Below the pieces are notes generated by a model, which was given only the letters and a program-made list of their open reading frames with translations, made no database searches and was not told the origin of the DNA. Shown here piece after piece: positions 8,343 to 15,514 of a DNA stretch of 22,533 nt (position 1 is the stretch's first letter; the number at the start of each line of letters is the position of its first letter). This DNA comes from PALSA-911 sp037442565 (GTDB taxonomy: Bacteria; Pseudomonadota; Alphaproteobacteria; Acetobacterales; Acetobacteraceae), in contig JBBIQA010000058.1 of assembly GCA_037442565.1 (NCBI GenBank), positions 1-22,533 of the forward strand, given 5' to 3'. The position numbers were made by a program, and so were the translations under genes.

Positions 8343-8807
8343 TCAGGGCTTCTTCGTGTCCGCTTCGGACGCCAGCGCGCCCCGGCTGAGATCCGGGCGC
8401 TGACCGGTGGTGATGAAGTGTTGAAGCTCGGCCATGCCTTTTTCCAGCGCGGCCAGGCGAAGCTGGATCGGATCGCTCGGGTCGGTCGGCCCGATCTCGA
8501 CGATCTCCTTGCCGTCCTTTTCCTTGCCGAGCGGTTTCTCGGCATGCTCGATCTTCACGAACTCCTTGTGTTCGATCTTCTCCTTGTGCTCGATCTTCTC
8601 GGGCTTTTCCTTGTGCTCGAACTTCTCGGGCTTCTCCTTGTGCTCGATCTTTTCGGGCTTTTCCTTGTGTTCGAACTTCTCGGGTTTTTCCTTATGTTCG
8701 AACTTCTCGATTTTCTCCTGCTTGATGAACTTTTCCGCGATCTCGAGTTTCTTCTCGAGTTTCTTGGCCGCGGCATCCTCAGCGGGAGCTCCGGGTTTGT
8801 CCGACAT
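8343..8807 (-). CDS. Lysine/glutamate-rich repeat protein, candidate modified-peptide precursor
   Basis: A 154-residue, highly charged protein whose family I do not recognise. Residues 1-34 are Ala/Lys/Glu-rich and probably helical. Residues 35-82 are tandem repeats: four 9-residue units of the form K-(F/I)-E-H-K-E-K-P-E, then two 6-residue units KIEHKE, with a decayed copy KIEHAEKPL at 85-93. A different, likely helical C-terminal segment follows (GPTDPSDPIQLRLAALEKGM from 106), with no repeats. There is no signal peptide or membrane segment. The ATG at 8807 is chosen because GGAGG sits five bases upstream. Two upstream in-frame ATGs (8819, 8864) lack this. It leads an operon with a degenerate and an intact ATP-grasp gene, so the Lys and Glu side chains are plausible cross-linking sites and the C-terminal segment a possible recognition region. 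Alternatives are a disordered stress protein or a metal binder using the regularly spaced His. Confidence 0.8.
   Translation of the reverse strand: MSDKPGAPAEDAAAKKLEKKLEIAEKFIKQEKIEKFEHKEKPEKFEHKEKPEKIEHKEKPEKFEHKEKPEKIEHKEKIEHKEFVKIEHAEKPLGKEKDGKEIVEIGPTDPSDPIQLRLAALEKGMAELQHFITTGQRPDLSRGALASEADTKKP
8562..8705 (-). repeat. 27-bp coding tandem repeat (four units) plus two 18-bp units
   Basis: DNA of the repeat block in the Lys/Glu-rich gene. Four consecutive 27-base units encode K(F/I)EHKEKPE and are followed by two 18-base units encoding KIEHKE. The copies differ at several third-codon positions (GAA/GAG, AAA/AAG, CAC/CAT), while the only amino-acid change among the four full units is Phe/Ile at one position. 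Base composition is clearly less GC-rich than the neighbouring genes. Confidence 0.92.
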
Positions 8808-8881
8808 CGCGTCCTCCATTTTTCGGCCATTCAACCGGTCCGGGAACGGCACGGATGCATGCAAGCACAGATGGCCCCGAA

Positions 8882-8910
8882 ATTGTAATGAGATTATCGT
8901 GAAGCGAACG
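8882..8910 (-). promoter_or_regulatory. Possible promoter for the repeat-protein operon
   Basis: On the minus strand TACAAT (8887-8882) matches a sigma-70 type -10 box at five of six positions, in the most AT-rich part of the 185-base region between the divergent repeat-protein and ATP-grasp genes. The -35 region about 16-18 bases upstream is poor. The transcript leader would be roughly 65-70 bases. A weak candidate. Confidence 0.3.
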
Positions 8911-8992
8911 GTTTTCCACTACTTGGCCAGCCGATCTTTACCTGCGGTTCAGCTATTCCTGCCAAGAGTCCGGACCCGTCAAGGACGTGTAG

Positions 8993-9942
8993 ATGGACGC
9001 TGCTTCGATCGATTGCACCGACAGAACCCCGAAACTATCGCAGGACCTGAGCCCGCCGTGGGTGCACGGGACCGCCGTTCAGGCGCACCGCGTGTTTGCC
9101 GGTCAGGGGCTGGACGATCTGCTCCGGTTCAACCGGCGCGCCACCGCTTCGGCGGGCGAGGACGCCGCCCTGGCCTATGACACCTCCATCGCGCTGCAAC
9201 TCTGCTTCCGGGCCGACGTCGCGCGGGACCTGCAGCGCGAGGCGCTGCGCCATGGCGGCCTGTTCCGCGTCGCCGATGGTTTCGGCACGCGGTCTTCCCG
9301 GCCGTTGCGGCTGCTGGCGGTGGTGGCGCCGGGCGATTTCATGGTCAACACGCCGCTCGACTTCATCACCCAGCATCTGGACGTGCGGCTGGACCTGCTG
9401 TTCGTAACGCCCGGCCAGGACCTGCCGGACCGGATACCGGACCACGACATCGCCTTCTTCGCGGTCAGCGACGGCGCNNNNNNNNNNNNNNNNNNNNNNN
9501 NNNNNNNNNNNNNNNNNNNNNNNNNNNNNNNNNNNNNNNNNNNNNNNNNNNNNNNNNNNNNNNNNNNNNNNNNNNNNCGTTCCTGTGCCACATGGCCACG
9601 TCCGGGCATTGGATGGTGCATTACCTGAACGCCGGCATGAACGAGAACGCGGAACGCCGCGCCGAGGAGGCGCGGGCGATGGAAACCTTCGATGCCGGCT
9701 TCGCGGCCCGGCATGCGGCAGCCTTCGCGGCCTTGAACGACTGGATGGGGCTCGATTATTACCAGATCGACTGCGCGGAGGCGCCGGACGGCAGGTTGCT
9801 GGTGTTCGAGGTGGATACCGCGGCCATCATCCATCTTATGGATCCGCCGGAGCTGTTTCCCTACAAGCCGGCGCAGATGCGCCGCGTGTTCGCTGCGTTC
9901 GAGGCCATGTTGCGCCGGCGGGCGCGACTGTCGGGCGATTGA
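8993..9942 (+). CDS. ATP-grasp-family protein with N-terminal repeat-like domain, interrupted by assembly gap
   Basis: I read this as one gene whose middle is missing. The 5' part (161 codons, ATG 8993, AAGGA eight bases upstream) starts with a helical, TPR-like stretch and continues into LLAVVAPGDFMVNTPLDFI, a pre-ATP-grasp domain. The 3' part after the gap (from 9580, 120 codons) is the end of an ATP-grasp fold: YLNAGMNENAERRAEEAR, LDYYQIDCAEAPDGRLLVFE, then a terminal helix. The metal-binding pair reads FEVD rather than the usual ExN. The two halves are in different nominal frames, but the N run is a placeholder, so this is not evidence of a frameshift. A complete protein of this type should contain a further 100 or more residues. 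It diverges from the repeat-protein operon and may be a third ligase acting on the same peptide (inference). Two separate genes cannot be excluded. Confidence 0.72.
9478..9577. other. Assembly gap (100 N)
   Basis: A second run of exactly 100 N, probably a gap of unknown length. It falls inside the ATP-grasp-family gene and removes its ATP-binding core. The flanks look like the two ends of one protein family, which supports the join between them. Confidence 0.97.
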
Positions 9943-9947
9943 TGACG

Positions 9948-9976
9948 AAAAACCCCGGAGCCGTTCGGCTCCGGGG
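9948..9976 (-). terminator. Intrinsic terminator of the class II aldolase gene
   Basis: A perfect 10-base-pair stem, CCCCGGAGCC / GGCTCCGGGG (9953-9962 and 9967-9976), with a 4-base loop. Five A residues at 9948-9952 read as UUUUU on the minus strand directly after the stem, the classic Rho-independent layout. It lies 33 bases after the stop of the minus-strand aldolase gene and just past the convergent ATP-grasp stop. The plus strand lacks a U-run, though the hairpin may also protect that transcript's end. Confidence 0.9.
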
Positions 9977-10009
9977 TCGATCCGTCCTGCGTTGGTGCCG
10001 GCGGGTAGA

Positions 10010-10789
10010 TCAGTCCGCGTAGTCGGGTTCTTTCCGGTCCAGGATCCGCTTCAGCGCATCGAAATGCCATTCGCAGTTCTTGCGTCCGCCGTAGCGGCCC
10101 GAACCCCGGAACTCGGCATAGGTCTTGTCGATGACCGGCTGCGGCAGGTGGCGCAGCTTCTGGCCGGTCCACATGGCGTAGAGCTGCACCTGTGCCACGC
10201 GCTCCACGTAGTACAGCCGGTCATACGCCTCGGCGATGGTCTGGCCGACGATGCCGACGCCGTGGTTGGCCATCATCAGCACGGTCTTGTCGCCCATCAC
10301 CTTGGCCAGGCGCGCGCCCTCGGCCGGGTCGTGCGCCGGGCCGGTATAGGTCTCGTCGTAGGCGACGTGCAGCAGGGTGCCGAGCTCGGTCTGGCCGATC
10401 GGCAGGATGCGCTGGTCTTCCAGCCGGGTGAGCGCGCTGGCGAAGGGCATGTGGGTGTGGAACACCGCCATCGCCTTCTCCACGTCGCGGTGGATCGGCG
10501 CATGGATGCAGTAGCAGGATTGCTCGACGATGCCCTCGCCGGCCTTCACCTCGCCGTCGTAACCAACTTCCATGAAGCAGCTGGCGGTAACCTCCGACCA
10601 GTGCAGGCCGAACGGGATCTGGTAGTAGCGTTCGGGCTTGCCTGGGACGCGGGCGGTGAAGTGATTGAAGATGCCTTCGTGCAGCCCGTGCATGACGGCG
10701 AGCCGGTGCGCTGCCGCGAGGTCGACGCGGGCCTGCCACTCGGCTTCGGTGTAGCCCTGCGCCTGGGCCTTGGTGGAGACATAGTTCAT
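10010..10789 (-). CDS. Class II aldolase/adducin-family protein
   Basis: A 259-residue cytoplasmic protein of the zinc-dependent class II aldolase/adducin fold (fuculose-phosphate aldolase, ribulose-phosphate epimerase and related decarboxylases). Zinc ligands are visible as the HTH pair in FHTHMPFASAL (H111, H113) and the NHG histidine in MMANHGVGIVG (H176). The phosphate-loop equivalent is FNHFTARVPG at 41-50. The ATG at 10789 has AAGGAG seven bases upstream, which settles the start. An upstream in-frame extension to 10945 has no such site and is not used. It stands alone, transcribed away from the ABC operon and ended by the hairpin at 9948-9976. The exact substrate cannot be told: many members of this subgroup are of unknown activity, and no sugar-catabolism genes are adjacent. 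Confidence 0.87.
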   Translation of the reverse strand: MNYVSTKAQAQGYTEAEWQARVDLAAAHRLAVMHGLHEGIFNHFTARVPGKPERYYQIPFGLHWSEVTASCFMEVGYDGEVKAGEGIVEQSCYCIHAPIHRDVEKAMAVFHTHMPFASALTRLEDQRILPIGQTELGTLLHVAYDETYTGPAHDPAEGARLAKVMGDKTVLMMANHGVGIVGQTIAEAYDRLYYVERVAQVQLYAMWTGQKLRHLPQPVIDKTYAEFRGSGRYGGRKNCEWHFDALKRILDRKEPDYAD

Positions 10790-10939
10790 CAGCCGCTCCT
10801 TGTGTTCGTAGAAGGTTTGGGGACGTGCCTGCGAATAAGACGGCGAGGAGCGTCCGCCTCCGTTGCATGATCCGTCAATGCCGCTGTCGTATGCCGTGCG
10901 GATGGACAATTCTTCACGCCGGAGGCGGCCGGGACCGGC

Positions 10940-10967
10940 TTGCAAAGATGGGGGTTTTCGCTATCTG
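10940..10967 (+). promoter_or_regulatory. Possible promoter for the ABC transporter operon
   Basis: TTGCAA (10940-10945) and TATCTG (10962-10967), separated by 16 bases, resemble a sigma-70 promoter in the 237-base space between the divergent aldolase and ABC genes. The leader to the TTG start would be about 50 bases. Each hexamer matches consensus only partly. I see nothing else definite in this intergenic region. Confidence 0.3.
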
Positions 10968-11026
10968 ACTGCGGCCCGGTCCGGCAAGGGCTCGCCCCTC
11001 GCACCGGCTTGAGGACGGAGGCTGGT

Positions 11027-11761
11027 TTGAGTGGCGCGCCGATCGAGATCGAAGGCCTGACCAAGCGTTTCGCCGGGTTCACCGCCGTTGACAACGTGTC
11101 GTTCAGCGTCGCCAAGGGCGAGGTGCTGGGCTTCCTCGGTCCAAACGGCGCCGGCAAATCCACCACCATGAGGATGCTCGCCGGTTTCGTCTCGCCGGAT
11201 GGCGGCACGGCGCGGATCCTTGGGCACGATGTGCGCACAGACTCCGTCGCCGCGCGACGCATGCTGGGCTTCCTGCCGGAAGGGGCGCCGACCTATCCCG
11301 AGATGTCGGTTACCGCGTTCCTGCGCTTCGTTGCCCGCATCCGCGGCTATCGCGGGGCGGATGTGGCGTCCCGCGTGGCCCGAGCGGTGGATCTGACACA
11401 GCTGGAAGGTGTCCGCCTGCAGCCGATCGAAACCTTGTCCAAGGGCTTCAAGCGCCGTGTCGGCCTGGCGCAGGCGCTGCTGCACGATCCGCCGGTGCTG
11501 GTGCTGGACGAGCCGACGGATGGGCTGGACCCGAATCAGAAGCATGAGGTGCGCCGGCTGATCGCCCGGATGGCGCCGGAAAAGGCGATCATCATCAGCA
11601 CCCATATCCTGGAGGAGGTCGAGGCGGTCTGCACCCGCGCCATCATCATCGCGCGCGGACGCGTGGTGGCGGACGCGACGCCGAAGGACCTGGCCGCGCT
11701 GCATCCGAGCGGCAAGCTGGACGACGTGTTCCGCGACCTGACCCTGAAGGCGGCGGCCTGA
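11027..11761 (+). CDS. ABC transporter ATP-binding protein, GldA-like
   Basis: The motor of an ABC transporter, cytoplasmic and membrane-associated. The 244 residues hold Walker A GPNGAGKST at 38-46, the signature LSKGFKRR at 137-144, Walker B VLVLDEPTDGLD at 157-168 and the switch histidine in STHILEE (H193). The usual Q-loop region reads LPEGAPTYPEMSV. The start is a TTG at 11027 with a GGAGG five bases upstream. The frame stays open back to a TTG at 10940, but that stretch has no ribosome site and does not look like ABC sequence. The stop overlaps the permease start by one base. Partners identify it as the ATPase of a Gld-type (gliding-motility-annotated) export system, which is widespread in bacteria that do not glide. 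The substrate is unknown. Confidence 0.93.
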   Translation: MSGAPIEIEGLTKRFAGFTAVDNVSFSVAKGEVLGFLGPNGAGKSTTMRMLAGFVSPDGGTARILGHDVRTDSVAARRMLGFLPEGAPTYPEMSVTAFLRFVARIRGYRGADVASRVARAVDLTQLEGVRLQPIETLSKGFKRRVGLAQALLHDPPVLVLDEPTDGLDPNQKHEVRRLIARMAPEKAIIISTHILEEVEAVCTRAIIIARGRVVADATPKDLAALHPSGKLDDVFRDLTLKAAA

Positions 11762-12507
11762 TGCGGCCGGGCTTTACGCGCGTTGTCCGGATCATCGCCG
11801 GGCGAGAGCTCGCGGCCTATTTCGCCACCCCCGTCGCCACCGTGTTCATCGTCATCTTCCTCGCGCTGCAGGGCACGCTGACCTTCAATGTCGGCAATTT
11901 CTTCGAGCGTGGCCAGGCAGACCTCGTGGCGTTCTTCAATTTCGTGCCCTGGGTCTTTTTGCTGCTTGTGCCGGCCATCACGATGAGATTGTGGGCCGAG
12001 GAGCGTAGGCTCGGCACGATCGAGCTGCTGCTGACCTTGCCGGTGACGCAGTTCCAGGCTGTGCTCGGAAAGTTTCTCGCCGCCTGGGCGTTCTGCGCCA
12101 TCGCGCTGGCGCTGACCTTTCCGTTCATCATCACCGTGAACGTGCTGGGCCGCCCGGACAACGGGGTGATCGCGGCGGGGTATCTGGGCGCGTTGCTGGT
12201 GGCGGGCAGCTTCCTGGCGGTGGGCTCGGCGATGTCGGCGCTGACCAGGAACCAGGTGATCGCCTTCGTGCTGGCGGTAAGCCTGTGCTTTCTGTTCGCG
12301 CTCGCCGCCTCCCCGGTGGTCGGCGATTTCCTGCGCCAGTCCGCCCCGACGGTCGCGGACGTGCTGCGCCGGGTCGGGGTGCTGGAGCGGTATCAGGACT
12401 TCACCCGCGGGGTGATCGGCCTGCCCGACATTGTCTATTTCGCCAGCTTCATCGGCTTCTGGTTGTTCGCGAACGCGGTGATCGTCGATCTCCGCAAGGC
12501 GGATTAG
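11761..12507 (+). CDS. ABC transporter permease, GldF-like
   Basis: Inner-membrane permease of 248 residues with about six hydrophobic segments (near 26-43, 61-78, 104-127, 138-162, 168-190 and 222-242). The stretch WAEERRLGTIELLLTLPVT after the second segment is the hallmark of ABC-2 type permeases of this group. The ATG at 11761 overlaps the ATPase stop (TGATG), and four bases separate it from the next gene, so the three subunits are translated together. The lack of a second permease gene suggests a homodimer in the membrane (inference). Confidence 0.92.
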   Translation: MRPGFTRVVRIIAGRELAAYFATPVATVFIVIFLALQGTLTFNVGNFFERGQADLVAFFNFVPWVFLLLVPAITMRLWAEERRLGTIELLLTLPVTQFQAVLGKFLAAWAFCAIALALTFPFIITVNVLGRPDNGVIAAGYLGALLVAGSFLAVGSAMSALTRNQVIAFVLAVSLCFLFALAASPVVGDFLRQSAPTVADVLRRVGVLERYQDFTRGVIGLPDIVYFASFIGFWLFANAVIVDLRKAD

Positions 12508-12511
12508 GACG

Positions 12512-14431
12512 ATGCGGCACCGTGTCCTGCGCGCTCTGATCGCGATCCTTGCCGTTGGCGCCATCGTCATTGGCGTGAACATGTTTGCCGGCCAGCGCCT
12601 GGCCGACCGGCGGATCGATCTGACGGAGCAGCACCTCTACACTCTGTCGCCGGGCACGCGGGAGATCCTCGCCGGCCTCAAGGAACCGGTCACGCTGCGG
12701 CTGTTCTATTCGCGCAAACTCGGCGGCGCGGTGCCGGCGTACGGCACGCTGTCGGATCATGTGCGCGAGATGCTGGCGGAATACGCCGCGGCCGCCGGCG
12801 GCAAGCTGAAGCTCGAGTTCTACGATCCCGAGCCGTTCAGCGAGGTGGAGGACCGCGCGCTGGCCTACGGTCTGCAGGGCGTGCCGCTGGATCAGGGCGG
12901 CGAGCAGGTCTATTTCGGCCTGGTCGGCACCAATCTGCTGGATGACGAGCGCACGATCGGGTTCTTCCAGCCCGACCGCGAGCGCTTCCTGGAATACGAC
13001 CTGACGCGGCTGATCTATGAGCTGTCCAACCCGAAGCGCCCGGTGGTCGGGGTGATCTCGGCGCTGCCGCTGGACGGCGACCCCCGGGCTATGATGATGC
13101 ACGATCCGGCGGCCGGGCGGCCGTTTGCCTCCATGCTGACGCTGCGCCAGACCAACCAGGTACGGGAAATCGGGCCGGATGTGCAGGTGATCCCGGCCGA
13201 TGTGGACGTGCTGCTGGTGGCCGCCGGGAAGAAGCTGCCCGACACCGCGCTCTACGCCATCGACCAGTTCGTCATGCGCGGCGGGCGGCTGATGGTGATG
13301 ATCGATCCGCGCACCGACAGCCTGCCGCCCGAGCCGGGAATGCCGCCGGCCGACAGCGAGGAAACGATCGCCCGGCTGCTGGACCGCTGGGGGATCGGTT
13401 ACGACCCGCACTTCGTCGTCGGCGATCCCACCGGCGCCTGGCGCGTGCGCTCGGGCAGCGGGGAGCGGATGCAGACCACGGATTATCTGCCCTGGTTCAA
13501 CATCCGCGACGGCATCCAGCGCGACGATCCGGCCACCGCCGACCTGACGCAGGTGACGGTCGCCTCCGCCGGGGCGCTGACGAAGAAGCCGGGGGCGGCG
13601 ATCGAGTTCATCCCGCTGCTGAAGAGCAGCCCGCGCTCCGGCCTGATCGCGGTGGACAAGCTGGCCGAGCCCAAGCCCGCCGAGATCCTGGCCGATTTCA
13701 AGCCGCAGGGCGGCGAAAGGGTGATCGCGGCACGGGTGCGCGGCCAATTGCACAGCGCGTTCGATAATCCGCCGAAGCTCGCAAAGGGACAGACCCGCCC
13801 GGCCGATTTCCCCGCGTATGTCGGCGAGACGGCCAAGCCCGCCAATCTGGTCGTGATCGCGGACGCGGATCTGCTGGCGGACCGCTTCTGGGTGCAGCAG
13901 CAGGATTTCTTCGGCCAGACCCAGGCGACACCATTCAGCGACAACGGCGCCTTCGTCGCCAATCTGGTCGATACGCTGGCCGGTGGGGATGCGTTGATCG
14001 GGCTGCGATCCCGTGGTGACAGCATTCGTCCGTTCGACGTGGTGCAGAAAATGCAGTCAGAGGCGGAAGCGAAATTCCGCCAGTCCGAGAAGGACCTGCA
14101 GAAGCATCTGGACGCCACCGAAAAGAAGCTGCGCGACCTGCGCACCGGCATGCCGGCAGCTGGACCCGCGGGAGATAGCCTGACAGGCGACACGCAGGTG
14201 CAGGCGACGATCACCGCCGAGCAGCGCGCCGCGATCGATGCCGCGCGGGGGGAAATCGCCGATACCCGCCAGAAGCTGCGGCTGGTCCATCTGGAATTGA
14301 ACCGCGGCATCTCCGCCCTGAAGACCCGGCTGAAGCTGGCGGACATCGTGCTGGTCCCTGCCCTGCTGACCCTGGTGGCCATCGTGATGGGCGTGGCGCG
14401 GCGGCGCCGGCGCGCCCAGGCCAGATCATGA
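12512..14431 (+). CDS. GldG-like ABC transporter auxiliary protein
   Basis: A 639-residue protein with one N-terminal membrane helix (about 7-26), a large periplasmic domain, two charged helical or coiled-coil stretches (about 512-545 and 568-600) and a C-terminal membrane helix (about 612-628) ending in a basic tail (ARRRRRAQARS). Early sequence RIDLTEQHLYTLSPGTREIL and the order of domains are typical of GldG and the uncharacterised auxiliary family of ABC-2 systems. Within the domain, YFGLVGTNLLDDERTIGFF and EYDLTRLIYELS are also typical. It probably forms the periplasmic part of the transporter. The gene lies four bases after the permease, and its stop codon lies in the first unit of a triple 14-base repeat that links it to the next gene. 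Confidence 0.9.
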   Translation: MRHRVLRALIAILAVGAIVIGVNMFAGQRLADRRIDLTEQHLYTLSPGTREILAGLKEPVTLRLFYSRKLGGAVPAYGTLSDHVREMLAEYAAAAGGKLKLEFYDPEPFSEVEDRALAYGLQGVPLDQGGEQVYFGLVGTNLLDDERTIGFFQPDRERFLEYDLTRLIYELSNPKRPVVGVISALPLDGDPRAMMMHDPAAGRPFASMLTLRQTNQVREIGPDVQVIPADVDVLLVAAGKKLPDTALYAIDQFVMRGGRLMVMIDPRTDSLPPEPGMPPADSEETIARLLDRWGIGYDPHFVVGDPTGAWRVRSGSGERMQTTDYLPWFNIRDGIQRDDPATADLTQVTVASAGALTKKPGAAIEFIPLLKSSPRSGLIAVDKLAEPKPAEILADFKPQGGERVIAARVRGQLHSAFDNPPKLAKGQTRPADFPAYVGETAKPANLVVIADADLLADRFWVQQQDFFGQTQATPFSDNGAFVANLVDTLAGGDALIGLRSRGDSIRPFDVVQKMQSEAEAKFRQSEKDLQKHLDATEKKLRDLRTGMPAAGPAGDSLTGDTQVQATITAEQRAAIDAARGEIADTRQKLRLVHLELNRGISALKTRLKLADIVLVPALLTLVAIVMGVARRRRRAQARS

Positions 14432-14464
14432 GGGCCAGATCGTGAGGGCGAGATCATGAGCAAC
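14423..14464 (+). repeat. Triple 14-bp tandem repeat carrying a chain of coupled start/stop codons
   Basis: Three consecutive 14-base units, AGATCATGAGGGCC (14423-14436), AGATCGTGAGGGCG (14437-14450) and AGATCATGAGCAAC (14451-14464), span the junction between the GldG-like gene and the DUF4340-like gene. Each carries an (A/G)TGA stop/start overlap. The ATG at 14428 and the GTG at 14442 each open a five-codon frame (MRARS) that stops in the overlap of the next unit. The last ATG, 14456, is the real start of the downstream gene. Confidence 0.85.
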
Positions 14465-15514
14465 CGCGGCCTCATCGTTCTGGTTCTGCTGGGTGTGCTG
14501 TCGCTTGCGGGGGGCTGGTATTTCGGCCCTGGCCAGGCGCCGGCGGAGCTGAATTCGGCGGAAATCGGCCGCCTGGCGTTTCCCGGCCTCGCGGGCCGTC
14601 TGGCGCAGGCGGCGAAAGTGGAGATTGTCCACCAGGGCAAGACGCTGGTGATCGCGCGGCGCGGCGATGGCCCCGATGCGGGCTGGGGTTTGGCGGATCG
14701 TGACCTGTATCCGGTTCAGACCAGCGTCCTGCGCGGCATCCTGACCGGGCTGACCGAGTTGCGGCTGATGGAGCCGCGCACCGGCGATCCCACCCAGTTC
14801 GCCCGGCTGGGGGTGGAGGACCCGATGGCGCCGAACGGCACGTCCAACCTGCTGCGCGTGCTGGACGGCAGCGGCAAGCCGCTCGCCGCCATCGTGCTGG
14901 GACACCGGCGGGTGCGCACCCAGGGCGATGTTCCCGAAAGCGTGTATGTGCGCCGCCCCGACCAGAACCAGTCGTGGCTGGCGGAAGGGAAGCTGGAGGT
15001 GAGCGCCGATCCGCAGACGTTGATCGATCGCGACATAGTGAGCATCGCGCCGGCGCGGATCATGAGCGTGGCGGTGACACGGGGCAGCGAGCAGCTGGAG
15101 CTGACCCGCGACGGCGAGAAGATGTTGCTCAGCGCGCCTGCCGAGCATCCGCCGCTGGAGGCCTATCGGCTGGACGATGTCAGCCGCGCGCTGGACAATT
15201 TGACCCTGCTCGATGTCCGCCGCGCGCGCGAGCCCGCCCCGGCGCCGCTCGGCACGTCGGTGTTCACCGCCATCGACGGACTGACCTTGCGCGTGACATT
15301 GTTCAAGGATGGCAAGAATTTGTGGGCGCGCATCGCCGCCTCCGGTCCCGCGGCGATCAAGGCGGATGTGCGGGCGCTGGCGGCCCGGCTGGACGGCTGG
15401 GAATTTCAGCTCAGCAGCTGGAAGGAGCGGACATTGCTGCCGACGCTGGAGGATCTGAAAGTGCCGCCGAAGGAAGAAGCCAAGCCGTCCGTCCCGACGC
15501 CCGCGAAGCCATGA
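14456..15514 (+). CDS. DUF4340-like membrane-anchored protein of the ABC operon
   Basis: A 352-residue protein with a single N-terminal membrane helix (LIVLVLLGVLSLAGGWYF, about 6-22) and a periplasmic remainder. The pattern of beta-rich repeats, with an early segment (IVHQGKTLVIAR) and a later segment (QLELTRDGEKMLLS), plus constant linkage to GldA/F/G-type genes, places it in the DUF4340 family. The C-terminus is Lys/Pro-rich. The molecular role is unknown, probably assisting the transporter in the periplasm. The ATG at 14456 lies in the last unit of the repeat described separately. Its stop overlaps the Nudix start by four bases. Confidence 0.82.
   Translation: MSNRGLIVLVLLGVLSLAGGWYFGPGQAPAELNSAEIGRLAFPGLAGRLAQAAKVEIVHQGKTLVIARRGDGPDAGWGLADRDLYPVQTSVLRGILTGLTELRLMEPRTGDPTQFARLGVEDPMAPNGTSNLLRVLDGSGKPLAAIVLGHRRVRTQGDVPESVYVRRPDQNQSWLAEGKLEVSADPQTLIDRDIVSIAPARIMSVAVTRGSEQLELTRDGEKMLLSAPAEHPPLEAYRLDDVSRALDNLTLLDVRRAREPAPAPLGTSVFTAIDGLTLRVTLFKDGKNLWARIAASGPAAIKADVRALAARLDGWEFQLSSWKERTLLPTLEDLKVPPKEEAKPSVPTPAKP

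Noticed and set aside
8562..8705. CRISPR array or non-coding tandem array
   Set aside because: The units are contiguous, with no spacers, and encode a regular peptide with silent variation.
8325..9180. Plus-strand frames opposite the Lys/Glu repeat, translating as Leu/Phe-rich repeats resembling membrane helices
   Set aside because: They are the complement of the repeat block. The minus-strand frame has a strong ribosome site and repeat variation that is silent in that frame.
8993..9942. Frameshift between the two halves of the ATP-grasp-family gene
   Set aside because: The frame difference arises from a placeholder run of 100 N and does not show a real mutation.
10940..11026. N-terminal extension of the GldA-like ATPase from a TTG at 10940
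   Set aside because: No ribosome site, and the sequence does not resemble ABC proteins. The TTG at 11027 has GGAGG at the right distance.
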